Shown here piece by piece: positions 18,911 to 29,788 of a stretch of 64,000 nucleotides of DNA (its first letter is position 1; every line of letters begins with the position of its first letter). The stretch lies in the NCBI RefSeq assembly GCF_900155985.1, contig NZ_FTMA01000002.1:124001-188000 (forward strand), read 5' to 3'. Source of the DNA: Maribacter ulvicola. GTDB taxonomy: Bacteria; Bacteroidota; Bacteroidia; Flavobacteriales; Flavobacteriaceae. The notes below the pieces were generated by a model that saw nothing but the letters and a program-made list of their open reading frames with translations, ran no database searches and had not been told where the DNA came from. Both the position numbers and the translations under genes were made by a program.

Positions 18911-20009
18911 TTCTTAGTATGGTTAGTTGATCGTTTAAAATTTCAACTTGTTTTAGAATCCTTCCTGCTAGTTTGGGGGCTTTTATTCCTTTTTGAAAAT
19001 TATTTGCACCTTTAAAAATTCGAGCTTCGTCCCAAAGATCTGCATCAATAAAACTTTGTAACGTTTGTGAGCCTCCTTCAATGATGACGCTTTGTATATG
19101 TTCTTCGTACATCACGTTACATAGCTGTTGTGGTACATCAGAATTAAAATTGATTATTTTATAGGTTACATTATCTACATATAACTTAGAATCTGTTATT
19201 TCGGTACAGACGATAGTTTTTTGTTTTCCGTTAAGCATATGAAAATCTTTAGAAATTTTTAAACTTCTATCTAATACAATTCGTGTTGGTGGGTTCCCTG
19301 CCCAATCTCTTAGGTTTAATTGCGGATTATCAGCCAAGACGGTATTTGTACCCGCTAAAATACCAGCCTCTTCACTGCGCCATTTATGCACTAGTTGTCT
19401 TGATTTTGAGTTGGTGATCCAATACGGTTTCTTTTCTTCTCCGCGTTTGGTAGGTTCAGGGGCAATAAATCCGTCAACCGTTTCTGCCCATTTTAAAATA
19501 ATGTATGGTCGTTTTTTGGTAAAATAAGAAAGAAAGCGTCTGTGGTGTTCTTCACATTCCTTTTGTAGAACACCTACTTTTACGGAACAACCAGCTTCTT
19601 CAAGTTTTATAATTCCATTACCGGCTACTTTTTCATGGGGATCTTTAAGACCTATGACCACTTTAGGGATTCCCATTTTTATGATTAAATCTGCACAAGG
19701 TGGCGTTTTACCATAGTGAGAACAGGGTTCTAAGGTTACATAGATGGTAGATGATTTTAATAAAGAAGGGTCTTTAACAGAATTAATGGCATTGACCTCA
19801 GCGTGGGAGCCTCCATAAGCACTGGTAAACCCTTCACCAATAATTTTATTATCACAAACAATTACGGCGCCTACCATTGGGTTGGGTGCGGTACTTCCTA
19901 ATCCGCTCTTTGCTATTTGTAAACAACGAAACATATAAGTTTCATCAATAGATAGCGAATTTAGTTGTAACAGCATTGAATTATTGGGCTCTTGATTATT
20001 AATGGACAT
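18903..20009 (-). CDS. ribD: riboflavin biosynthesis deaminase/reductase RibD
   Basis: 368 residues from ATG 20009 (a TTG one codon earlier is weaker). The N-terminal deaminase domain binds zinc through GSHAEVNAI (near 70) and PCSHYGKTPPCADLI (near 100), and opens with TAPNPMVGAVIV. The C-terminal reductase domain has KRPYIILKWAETVDG near 168, GILAGTNTVLADNPQLNLR near 215 and VIIEGGSQTLQSF near 320. It performs steps two and three of riboflavin synthesis. Co-transcribed with the overlapping HAD hydrolase. Confidence 0.96.
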   Translation of the reverse strand: MSINNQEPNNSMLLQLNSLSIDETYMFRCLQIAKSGLGSTAPNPMVGAVIVCDNKIIGEGFTSAYGGSHAEVNAINSVKDPSLLKSSTIYVTLEPCSHYGKTPPCADLIIKMGIPKVVIGLKDPHEKVAGNGIIKLEEAGCSVKVGVLQKECEEHHRRFLSYFTKKRPYIILKWAETVDGFIAPEPTKRGEEKKPYWITNSKSRQLVHKWRSEEAGILAGTNTVLADNPQLNLRDWAGNPPTRIVLDRSLKISKDFHMLNGKQKTIVCTEITDSKLYVDNVTYKIINFNSDVPQQLCNVMYEEHIQSVIIEGGSQTLQSFIDADLWDEARIFKGANNFQKGIKAPKLAGRILKQVEILNDQLTILRND

Positions 20010-20050
20010 CAAACTTTACCTTTATACGCATATCACGTATCTTCACACCT

Positions 20051-20058
20051 CAAAAATA
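20051..20058 (-). promoter_or_regulatory. -7 promoter element of ribD (TATTTTTG)
   Basis: Minus-strand TATTTTTG 42 bases before the ribD ATG, in the divergent gap with the GNAT gene. I saw no FMN riboswitch signature in this short leader. Confidence 0.5.
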
Positions 20059-20086
20059 GTACTTTAAAACCTATTGCCTTGTTCTC

Positions 20087-20572
20087 ATGGAAAATGTCAT
20101 AATTCGAGAAATTAGAAAAAAAGATAACCTGCAAGTAGCCAAGGTTATACGGCAGGTATTGGCTGATATGGGTGTGCCAAAAATAGGTACAGCTTATGAA
20201 GATCCTTCATTGGATAAAATGTTTGAGCATTATCAAAAACCTAAAGCTACCTATTTTGTAGTAGAAGAAAATGGGATAATTTTAGGTTGTGCAGGTGTGG
20301 CCCCCTTAGATAATTATGAGGGGAATGTGAGTGAGCTTCAGAAAATGTACTTTTTAAAGGAAGCTAGGGGTAAAGGTATAGGTCATAAAATGATTGCGGT
20401 GTGTTTGGAACGTGCTAAAGAATTTGGTTTTACTGCTTGTTACTTAGAAACCATGCATAATATGGAAGCTGCCCAAAAATTATACAAGAAAATGGGATTT
20501 GATTATATAGATACCAGAATGGGAGATACAGGTCATTATTCTTGTCCGGTATTCATGTTAAAAACATTTTAA
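20087..20572 (+). CDS. GNAT N-acetyltransferase
   Basis: 161 residues. The acetyl-CoA pocket is EARGKGIGHKMIAVCLE (near 103), preceded by the beta strand VSELQKMYFL and followed by CYLETMHNMEAAQKLYKKMGF, all standard for GNAT. Substrate unknown. It stops two bases before the likely GTG start of prmC, so it leads the prmC-LOG-ligA-antiporter transcript. Confidence 0.9.
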   Translation: MENVIIREIRKKDNLQVAKVIRQVLADMGVPKIGTAYEDPSLDKMFEHYQKPKATYFVVEENGIILGCAGVAPLDNYEGNVSELQKMYFLKEARGKGIGHKMIAVCLERAKEFGFTACYLETMHNMEAAQKLYKKMGFDYIDTRMGDTGHYSCPVFMLKTF

Positions 20573-20574
20573 AG

Positions 20575-21440
20575 GTGCTGCTTAAAGAAATTAAAAACAT
20601 TTTTCATGCAGAATTGGATGTTATCTACGGTAAGGAAGAAGTAGATAGCTTTTTCTATTTGCTTATAGAGCATTATTTCGATTTAGAGCGATTTATATTG
20701 GCAATTCAGCCAGAACTGGTTATTGATAAAGCGCAAGAGATAGTAATTTTCAAGGCTTTATCAGAGTTGAAATTAGAAAAGCCAATTCAGCATATTATGG
20801 GAACGGCACATTTTATGGACCTAGATTTTATGGTCAATAAACATGTCTTAATACCCAGGCCGGAAACCGAAGAGTTGGTTCGTTGGGTTTTAGATGATTT
20901 TAAAACAGCAACAAATGCGTTGACCATTTTAGATATGGGTACCGGTAGCGGTTGTATTCCTATTTCGTTGGATAAAAACCTTACGGATGCAAAAGTTTTG
21001 GGGTTAGATATTTCAACCGATGCATTAAAAGTAGCCGAGGAAAATAACAGATTGCTTAATGCAGATGTCAAGTTTTTACATGCAGATATACTGTCTCTGG
21101 AAAAAGAAACCTCAACAAAAGAATTAAACCAGAAATTCGATATTGTTATTTCTAATCCACCTTACGTACGAGAATTAGAAAAAGCAGAAATGCAAAGTAA
21201 TGTCATAGACCATGAACCTAGTTTAGCACTTTTTGTACCAGACGAAGACCCATTAAAGTTTTATAGTGCAGTGGTTAATTATGCAGCAGAACATTTGAAT
21301 GAAAACGGTTGTCTGTATTTAGAGATCAATCAGTATTTGGGCGAAGAAACTAAGCATTTATTGTTAGACTCTAATTTTAAGACTATTGAGTTGAAAAAAG
21401 ATATGTTCGGTAATGACCGTATGATTAAAGGAATTAAAAA

Positions 21441-21444
<4 letters not shown>
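20575..21444 (+). CDS. prmC: peptide chain release factor N5-glutamine methyltransferase PrmC
   Basis: 289 residues from GTG 20575. The frame is open further upstream to a TTG inside the GNAT gene, but the family-like N-terminus begins at (M)LLKEIKNIFHAELD. The SAM site is ILDMGTGSGCIPI (near 115), the catalytic motif VISNPPYV (near 188) and the N-terminal helical domain has PIQHIMGTAHFMDLDF and IPRPETEELV. It methylates the GGQ glutamine of release factors RF1 and RF2. Four-base ATGA overlap with the next gene. Confidence 0.95.
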
Positions 21445-24019
<2,575 letters not shown>

Positions 24020-24024
24020 AAATT

Positions 24025-25263
24025 ATGGATGTTTTTACAATAATTTCAGTATTAGTATTTCTATCGGCAATTTTTGGTTACATAAATGCCCGATTTTTAA
24101 AACTACCCAACAGTATTGGATTAATGCTAATAACCATTGTATTTACCTTAGCCGTATTTGGTATAGGTTATATTGATGATACTCTGATAAATGCAGAACG
24201 GTATATTATTACCCAGATAGATTTTAAATCTGTATTGCTAGATATTATGTTGAGTTTTCTGTTGTTTGCGGGAGCACTTCATACCAATTTTGAACAATTA
24301 AAAGTACAACGCTGGCCTATAATTGTCTTTTCTACCTTAGGTGTTTTGGTATCAACCTTTTTAGTGGGCACAAGTATGTACTATTTATTACAGCTTATAG
24401 GAATGGAAATTTCCTTTATCTACTGCTTATTGTTCGGGTCATTGATTTCACCTACAGATCCTATTGCCGTATTGGGTATATTGAAGAAAGCAGGAGCGCC
24501 AAAACAATTGGAAACCAAAATAGTGGGAGAATCTTTATTTAATGATGGAGTAGGAGTAGTAGTCTTCTTAACGATCTTTCAATTGGCTTCAGCCACTGAG
24601 GTTGCGGTAAGTCCGCTAGATATCTTAGAGCTTTTTGGAGTTGAGGTTGTTGGCGGTTTGGTGTTAGGTTTAGCACTAGGTTGGGGAACATGGAAACTAA
24701 TGAAATCTATAGATGATTATGATATAGAAGTAATTATCACCTTGGCTACGGTAATGGTAGGTACCTTGATTGCCCAAAAGTTCCATTTGTCAGCTCCTTT
24801 GGCAATGGTAGCTGCAGGTTTAGTGGTAGGTAATGATACCGTTCGTAATTCTGCCATGTCAGAAACTACAGAAACCTATGTAGATAAATTTTGGGAGCTT
24901 TTGGATATTTTATTGAACACTTTACTGTTTGTTTTAATAGGAATGGAAATGCTTGTACTATCTTTTAAAACAGAATATGTAATTGCTGGGTTATTGGCAA
25001 TTCCGTTAGTGCTTATTTGTCGTTATTTATCCCTATTGATTCCCATTAAGTTCTTTGAGAAGAAATTGGACTTCATACCAAGGACAAATTTGGTGATGAC
25101 CTGGGGCGGTTTGCGTGGAGGTATTTCTATAGCATTGGCATTAGGCCTGTCTGATGAGATGCATAGAGATGCATTTCTAGTAATCACATATATAGTTGTT
25201 GTATTCTCTATTATAGGGCAAGGCTTAACGGTGGAAAAACTTATTAAACGCGTAGTAAAATGA
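24025..25263 (+). CDS. Na+/H+ antiporter, CPA1 (NhaP-like) family
   Basis: 412 residues with about 12 hydrophobic segments. CPA1 marks are [16 protein letters not shown] near 142, [15 protein letters not shown] near 170 (ion-binding Asp), and [15 protein letters not shown] near 356. It exchanges Na+ (or K+) for protons across the inner membrane, of use in a marine habitat. No C-terminal cytoplasmic regulatory domain. It ends in ATGA overlap with the small gene behind it. Confidence 0.93.
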   Translation: MDVFTIISVLVFLSAIFGYINARFLKLPNSIGLMLITIVFTLAVFGIGYIDDTLINAERYIITQIDFKSVLLDIMLSFLLFAGALHTNFEQLKVQRWPIIVFSTLGVLVSTFLVGTSMYYLLQLIGMEISFIYCLLFGSLISPTDPIAVLGILKKAGAPKQLETKIVGESLFNDGVGVVVFLTIFQLASATEVAVSPLDILELFGVEVVGGLVLGLALGWGTWKLMKSIDDYDIEVIITLATVMVGTLIAQKFHLSAPLAMVAAGLVVGNDTVRNSAMSETTETYVDKFWELLDILLNTLLFVLIGMEMLVLSFKTEYVIAGLLAIPLVLICRYLSLLIPIKFFEKKLDFIPRTNLVMTWGGLRGGISIALALGLSDEMHRDAFLVITYIVVVFSIIGQGLTVEKLIKRVVK

Positions 25264-25559
25264 AGCCAAAGACCTATTTAGAATTTGAAAAGAGTTTAGA
25301 ACTATCCACTGTTCCAAAAGAATGGTCAGACGGATTAAAAGCCGCTTGGTATGATGCCAAAGGCAATTGGGAGGCTTCTCATAATATAGCTCAAGACATG
25401 CACAACAATTTAGGTAGTTGGTTACATGCTTATTTACACAGAAAAGAAGGCGACCGTTTTAATGCAGGATATTGGTACAGGTTGGCAAAAAAAGAATATC
25501 CAACAATTACCTTAAACGAAGAGCTTAAGGTAATTGTGGAATATATACTTATAAATTGA
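25260..25559 (+). CDS. small conserved-looking protein, function unknown
   Basis: 99 residues, cytosolic, no signal peptide. Aromatic and His-rich core: [20 protein letters not shown], then [20 protein letters not shown] and [12 protein letters not shown]. It is helical by composition. Translationally coupled to the antiporter gene by a four-base overlap, so it probably is the last gene of this operon. I do not recognise a named family; its layout resembles small proteins acting on amounts of cellular work rather than catalysis, but this is not evidence of function. Confidence 0.78.
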   Translation: MKPKTYLEFEKSLELSTVPKEWSDGLKAAWYDAKGNWEASHNIAQDMHNNLGSWLHAYLHRKEGDRFNAGYWYRLAKKEYPTITLNEELKVIVEYILIN

Positions 25560-25646
25560 GTTGAAGTTCTAATTTATTGTTTCTTTGCCTATAAGGTGTG
25601 TTCATAATACAATAAATGTTTAACCTTATATATTTGATATGACGTT

Positions 25647-26783
25647 TTAATCTACGGTAAACTCAAATATGTTCGATTCTACAGGTAATTGACCATCACT
25701 GAAATTAAATGTCAATTGCGCTGTGTAGTCGCCATCGAGCATTTGATATATTTCTGCAGTAGCCACATTTCTTTGATGATAGCGAAATAAACCTTCATCA
25801 AGTACCTGTTGACTTACAATACTTAAATAGAGTTTTCCGCATTCAGTTGTATAATTATCATAATCTTGAAATAAAGAAACGTATAGTTCACCGTTGGCAT
25901 CATATATGTTAATAGTGGCACTTTCAGGTGTCCAATAATACTCATCCCAATAACCTAAGTATTCACCACTAAAATGAAGTTTTGTGTAATTGAAACACCC
26001 ACTGTCATAAGGTCCAACAACCGTTAAAGACCTAATATTGGGTTTAGTGTTGAAAATTTTTAACTTTAATAAACTTTCATCGCCAGTAACGGTATGTCCG
26101 CTAATTTGATTGATCCAAGCATGTTTATTTAATAGGTATTGGTAAGTATCATTAATCTCTAATCCAATATACGTTTTCTTGAATTCTTCTCTTGGTGATT
26201 GTGATACAAAATCTTCTGGTATAGTAAAGCTTAAAGAGTCCGCAACTATCGTTGAGGTCATTTTTAAACTATCGGTTCTATTTTCATTTACTAGGTATAG
26301 AGCAACATCTGTATAGTCACTTAAACCTTCTGCGTGTATTACAATTTCCTTATTGCCATGCGCAAACATTTCTAAGTTGTTTATATATCCTACCAAATCA
26401 TCAGATAATAGTTATTCATAATCAATTTCAACTGCTTTGGTAGTAAAGTAATATGTTTCGCTATCTAGGCTAGTACTATTATTAGAAACTTCTGCTTTTA
26501 CCTCATAAGTAGTTGCCTTTTTTAAGCCCGTAAGACTGGCGTAAAAACCTTCTAAAGGAATGGACTGATAAGAATCGTTTGAATTTTTTTCTCGATATAG
26601 AATTAGACTATTCTCACTAGAATATCTTCCGGTCATTTTAATGTTTGCTGAGGTAAATTCTACTTCTGAAATGGTCATTTCAAAATCTACAAACTCAAGT
26701 TCTGGTTCTGAGTCTTCTGAACTACAGGAGGTTATTAAAATACAGGTAATTAAAAAAATAAAATGGTTAAATGCTTTAAGCAT
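25647..26783 (-). pseudogene. lipoprotein with fibronectin-III-like domain, interrupted by one in-frame stop
   Basis: Two open frames on the minus strand lie in the same reading frame and are separated by a TAA at 26412-26414 with only five codons before a TTG; read through, they give one protein of about 378 residues. The front has a lipoprotein leader (ITCILITSCSSED, Cys 20) and a fibronectin-III-like domain (SANIKMTGRYSS through TTYEVKAEVSN). The rest is beta-rich with IYDANGELYVSLF and a C-terminal YTAQLTFNFSDGQLPVESN, like exported Ig-type proteins. No frame change is needed, so a single substitution would restore it. It may be a genuine nonsense allele or a base-call error. Confidence 0.8.
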
Positions 26784-26930
26784 GATAGTGGGTTAAGGTT
26801 TAAAAAATTGGGTTCTAAATCAATCTTTTATATAACGTTAATGCTTGTTATTTATTTAGTTGGCCGCTAATTTTTTGAAGAATTTTCTGTAATTAATTGT
26901 AAGCTATAAAGTTGAAGATTAATTTCTGTT

Positions 26931-26955
26931 TTGGTTAACCAATTTAGCAAATTGG
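26931..26955. promoter_or_regulatory. operator-like double palindrome upstream of the dead MFS gene
   Basis: TTGGTTAACCAA (26931-26942) is a perfect 12-base palindrome; overlapping it, CCAATTT-AGC-AAATTGG (26939-26955) is a second 7-bp dyad. They end about 20 bases before the TATGTTTG promoter element, in the position of a repressor or activator site. Confidence 0.55.
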
Positions 26956-26973
26956 CAAAGTGCTTCAAACGAT

Positions 26974-26981
26974 TATGTTTG
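26974..26981 (+). promoter_or_regulatory. -7 promoter element of the dead MFS gene (TATGTTTG)
   Basis: TATGTTTG 12 bases before the MFS ATG at 26993, directly after the double palindrome. Confidence 0.5.
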
Positions 26982-26992
26982 AACTTTGCAGT

Positions 26993-28134
26993 ATGAAAAA
27001 AATATCAAACTTCGGAATATTCACACTGCTGTTAGTAAGCAGTTTAACGATTATGGTAGGTACGGTAATTGCACCATCGTTATTAGGAATTATACAACAT
27101 AAAGATTTAGGTTTTTCGCCCAGTTGGTTAATTACATTGCCTTCATTGGGTGTCGTCGTTTTTACGCCTTTAATTGGCTGGTTGTTGAATAAGATGAGTC
27201 CGCTTAAATTGCTTGCCGTTGGACTTGTGCCATATGCCGTTTTGGGTTTAATAGGTGCTTTTATAGACAATTAATACCTTTTAATTTTAGATTGTTTTCT
27301 TCTGGGTGCAGCAATCGTGGCAATTCAAGTTTCGGTAACAGTATATATAGCTGCTCAATATGAAGGTGGGGCACGTATGAAAATGATTGCTTGGCAAGGA
27401 ATGGCAATAGAGTTAGGCGGCATAGTTTTCTTGGCAATAGGCGGTGTTTTAGGGGAGATATTCTGGCAATATCCCTTCTATATCTACCTCATTGCGTTAG
27501 TGTGTCTTTTGTTGGTATTTAAAACTTTACCTAAGATTAAAAAATCCGTCAAAGAAGAGGAGACCTTCGCTAAGGTTACCACAAAGGAAAAACTTAAAAC
27601 ACGGATAATAATAGCATCGTCTTTATTGGCTATGATGTTGTTTTTCATAAGTTTTGTAACCCTACCATTGTATCTGCCCGCGAACTTTGGTTTTAGTGAG
27701 TTTGAATCAGGATATCTTATGGCATTCATTTCTGTGATTGCGATTGTTACGGCTAGTCAAATGCCTAGAATGGTTAAATTATTAGGAGATGGAAAGACGG
27801 TTACTTTAGGGTTTGTTTTCTTTATGTTGGGCTATATAGTTCTCGCTTTAGTTACAAGTGTACCTTTCTTAATATTGACCGCTATATGTATTGAAATAGG
27901 ATTTGGATTTACCATTCCACTTTTAAATCATAGGACCATTGAGGTCAGTAATACTCAAAACCAAGGAAAAATTTAGGGTTGTTTTCTATGGCGGTCTTTG
28001 GAGGTTAATTCTTGTCTATCTTCATAGAATACATTTCTAAAAATTACATGGCGGCATATGGTGTGGCTGCTGCTTTAGCATTGGTTATTGCGATAGTAAT
28101 GTATTATCAATTTCGAAAAGCAAGCAAAGATTAA
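26993..28134 (+). pseudogene. decayed MFS transporter
   Basis: Reassembled, the protein has 12 hydrophobic segments and about 380 residues, beginning MKKISNFGIFTLLLV and ending with IAIVMYYQFRKASKD. Three lesions break it: an in-frame TAA at 27272-27274 after GAFIDN, a one-base frameshift near 27966-27974 (the frame changes between NTQNQGK and NLGLFSMAVFGG), and an in-frame TAA at 28006-28008 between VFGG and FLSIFIEYIS. Motifs of loop 2-3 are visible (PLIGWLLNKMSPLKLL). Substrate unknown. It precedes the AraC pseudogene and was probably its target. Confidence 0.88.
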
Positions 28135-28185
28135 GGTTACTTGAATTCTTTATACTTTTATAGCGTACTATGAAAGCAAAAGAAT

Positions 28186-28941
28186 TTGAATAGCTGGAAA
28201 ACCAAAATAAAAATCGATTTAAAATTGGATGCGAAAACAGAATTATTATCTGGTAATTCTATGGGTATATATTTTGAATACGATTTAGATAAAACCTTGA
28301 TAGTTCATTTTAAACCATTGAACGAGGTGTTTGGTGGTGGTGCTCTTTTGGGTACCCGAGGTATATTAATCAATTTTGAGCGTGATCTAATTGATGAAGA
28401 TGATATAGAGTATGCTTAAGATGTAATGTCGCTATTTAATAAATTTCTGCAGTTTCATATTCAAGATGTAACAGAAGTAAATCAAACAATTAAGATTATT
28501 GAATTACTGAAAGATGAGTACTATAGCGATACAGTGTCATACATTATGCTGAAGACCTTGTTGAAGGTGCTATTGTTACATTTAATTCGATTTCAGAATG
28601 ATGAGTTATTACCTCAAGATATTCATCAAAAAAGAGTATTTCAGTTTTTAGAATTGATGGAAGTTAATTTTCTGACTGAAACGAATGCCGATTATTATGC
28701 CAATGAATTGGGGATTAGTACAAAACGTTTAAATCAAGTTCTGCAGGATAAACTAAGTCTAACGGCTAAACAGGTAATTCAGCAACGGCAAATTACTGAA
28801 GCGAAACGAAAACTGATTAAAAGTGAGGTTACTACTAAGGAATTGGCTTTTGAATTAGGATTTGAATCTATCAGTAGCTTTTCCAGGTTTTTCAAAAAGA
28901 ACGTCGGGGTAAGTCCTACGCAGTTTAAAGCATTGAACTAA
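28186..28941 (+). pseudogene. decayed AraC-family regulator
   Basis: The C-terminal 171 codons (28426-28941) hold a complete AraC DNA-binding domain: ADYYANELGISTKRLNQVL for the first helix-turn-helix and TTKELAFELGFESISSFSRFFKKNVGVSPTQFK for the second (shown in parts). A TAA at 28417-28419 breaks the frame between DDIEYA and DVMSLFNKF; a TTA codon there would give the expected YALDV. In front, ATGAAAGCAAAAGAATTT near 28170 is out of frame with the rest and hits TAG. The sensing domain looks shortened. A truncated DNA-binding protein from ATG 28426 could still be made. Confidence 0.82.
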
Positions 28942-28945
28942 GGTG

Positions 28946-29491
28946 TTAATTCGTGTATTTCGTTTGCAATTTTAAAAGTTCTTCATACGGACCTCCTTTT
29001 AGTCCTAATAGTTTGGCAAATGCAGGCTCGGTTTTTAAACCACTAGCTTTTAGTTTTATAACTTCTTGCTGAAAGCTATTTCCTTTTTCTTTTAAGATAG
29101 CATATTCAATATTCATATGCAGGTATGCATTTTGTTGTTTGGTAGGCGTGTTTTGAGCAAATAGTTCAATTAAGAATTTCTCTGTTTTAAATTCAGCAAT
29201 AGTGACTTCTTTATCGTTTTGCTTACTTCTGTAAATATGAAAGCCTTGCATCTTAGAAAAGTGATGTATTACAACTGAAGCGAATTTGTTATGATCGTTA
29301 CATTCGCAAATAATATCAATATCACTTTCGGGTATGTCTATTCCAATGGGGATGGTACCGGTTACAATAGGTGAGTACAATTTAAGATGGTCCAGAATTT
29401 TGTACTGTGTAAGATTATTATAAGCGCTTGTTTGCCGCTCATTTCCAACTTTTAAATAATCGATATTTTCAAAATCAATGCTCAATTTCAA
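28946..29491 (-). CDS. DUF4269-type nucleotidyltransferase-fold protein
   Basis: 181 residues. It opens with YLKVGNERQTSAYNNLTQY and has TGTIPIGIDIPESDIDIICEC near 44-64, which resembles the GS...DxD metal site of the nucleotidyltransferase fold (D-I-D-I). The C-terminal half has ELFAQNTPTKQQNAYLHM and GLKTEPAFAKLLGL. This is the look of DUF4269 proteins, whose function is not established. No ATG is present at the front; a TTG (29491) gives the best N-terminus. Upstream lie two palindromic operator-like sites. Confidence 0.8.
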   Translation of the reverse strand: MKLSIDFENIDYLKVGNERQTSAYNNLTQYKILDHLKLYSPIVTGTIPIGIDIPESDIDIICECNDHNKFASVVIHHFSKMQGFHIYRSKQNDKEVTIAEFKTEKFLIELFAQNTPTKQQNAYLHMNIEYAILKEKGNSFQQEVIKLKASGLKTEPAFAKLLGLKGGPYEELLKLQTKYTN

Positions 29492-29510
29492 TCAACTAGG
29501 TTGAAAATGT

Positions 29511-29562
29511 ATAATCACGATTTATAAGTGCATTAGCAATGTAAATATAAATCGTGATTTAT
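29511..29562. promoter_or_regulatory. pair of operator-like palindromes
   Basis: ATAAATC-GT-GATTTAT (29547-29562) is a 16-base palindrome; ATAATC-AC-GATTTAT (29511-29525) is a near copy. The two sites are also an inverted repeat of each other (29513-29526 with 29546-29559, 14 bp perfect). Centre spacing is about 36-37 bases. They lie 20-71 bases before the DUF4269-type gene. Confidence 0.6.
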
Positions 29563-29572
29563 AAGTCTACTA

Positions 29573-29788
29573 TTAAATCATTTTAAAATCTAACAATAAC
29601 TCTCCTTCAATAGAAGCCTGTAAGTGGTCTTCTTTAAATGTCTCGCCAGCACCTGTAGCAGGAGTTCCGGTGAATATCATATCTCCAGGGGTCAAGGTCA
29701 TAAGTGTGGAAACAAAGCTGATAATTTGAGCAAAGTTATATATGATATAGCCTGTGATACCTACTTGTTTCTTTTCACCATTAATTAC
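29573..29788 (-). pseudogene. 3' fragment of a fumarylacetoacetate hydrolase-family gene
   Basis: About 72 codons of the C-terminal end: VINGEKKQVGITGY, then IISFVSTLMTLTPGDMIFTGTPATGAG and the final residues ELLLDFKMI (given in parts), with a natural stop at 29573-29575. The TLTPGD-x-IFTGTP motif is diagnostic. About 130-210 residues are missing; beyond 29788 the sequence switches to a SusD gene on the other strand. Not functional. Confidence 0.85.

Noticed and set aside
20010-20086. FMN riboswitch before ribD
   Set aside because: The leader is only about 35 bases from the -7 element and carries none of the conserved FMN-aptamer stretches.
27966-27974. Programmed frameshift in the MFS gene
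   Set aside because: Two extra in-frame stops (27272, 28006) show general decay; no slippery site with a downstream stem was seen.
28170-28185. ATG near 28170 as the AraC start
   Set aside because: It meets a TAG after seven codons and is out of frame with the AraC sequence; at best a shifted former start.
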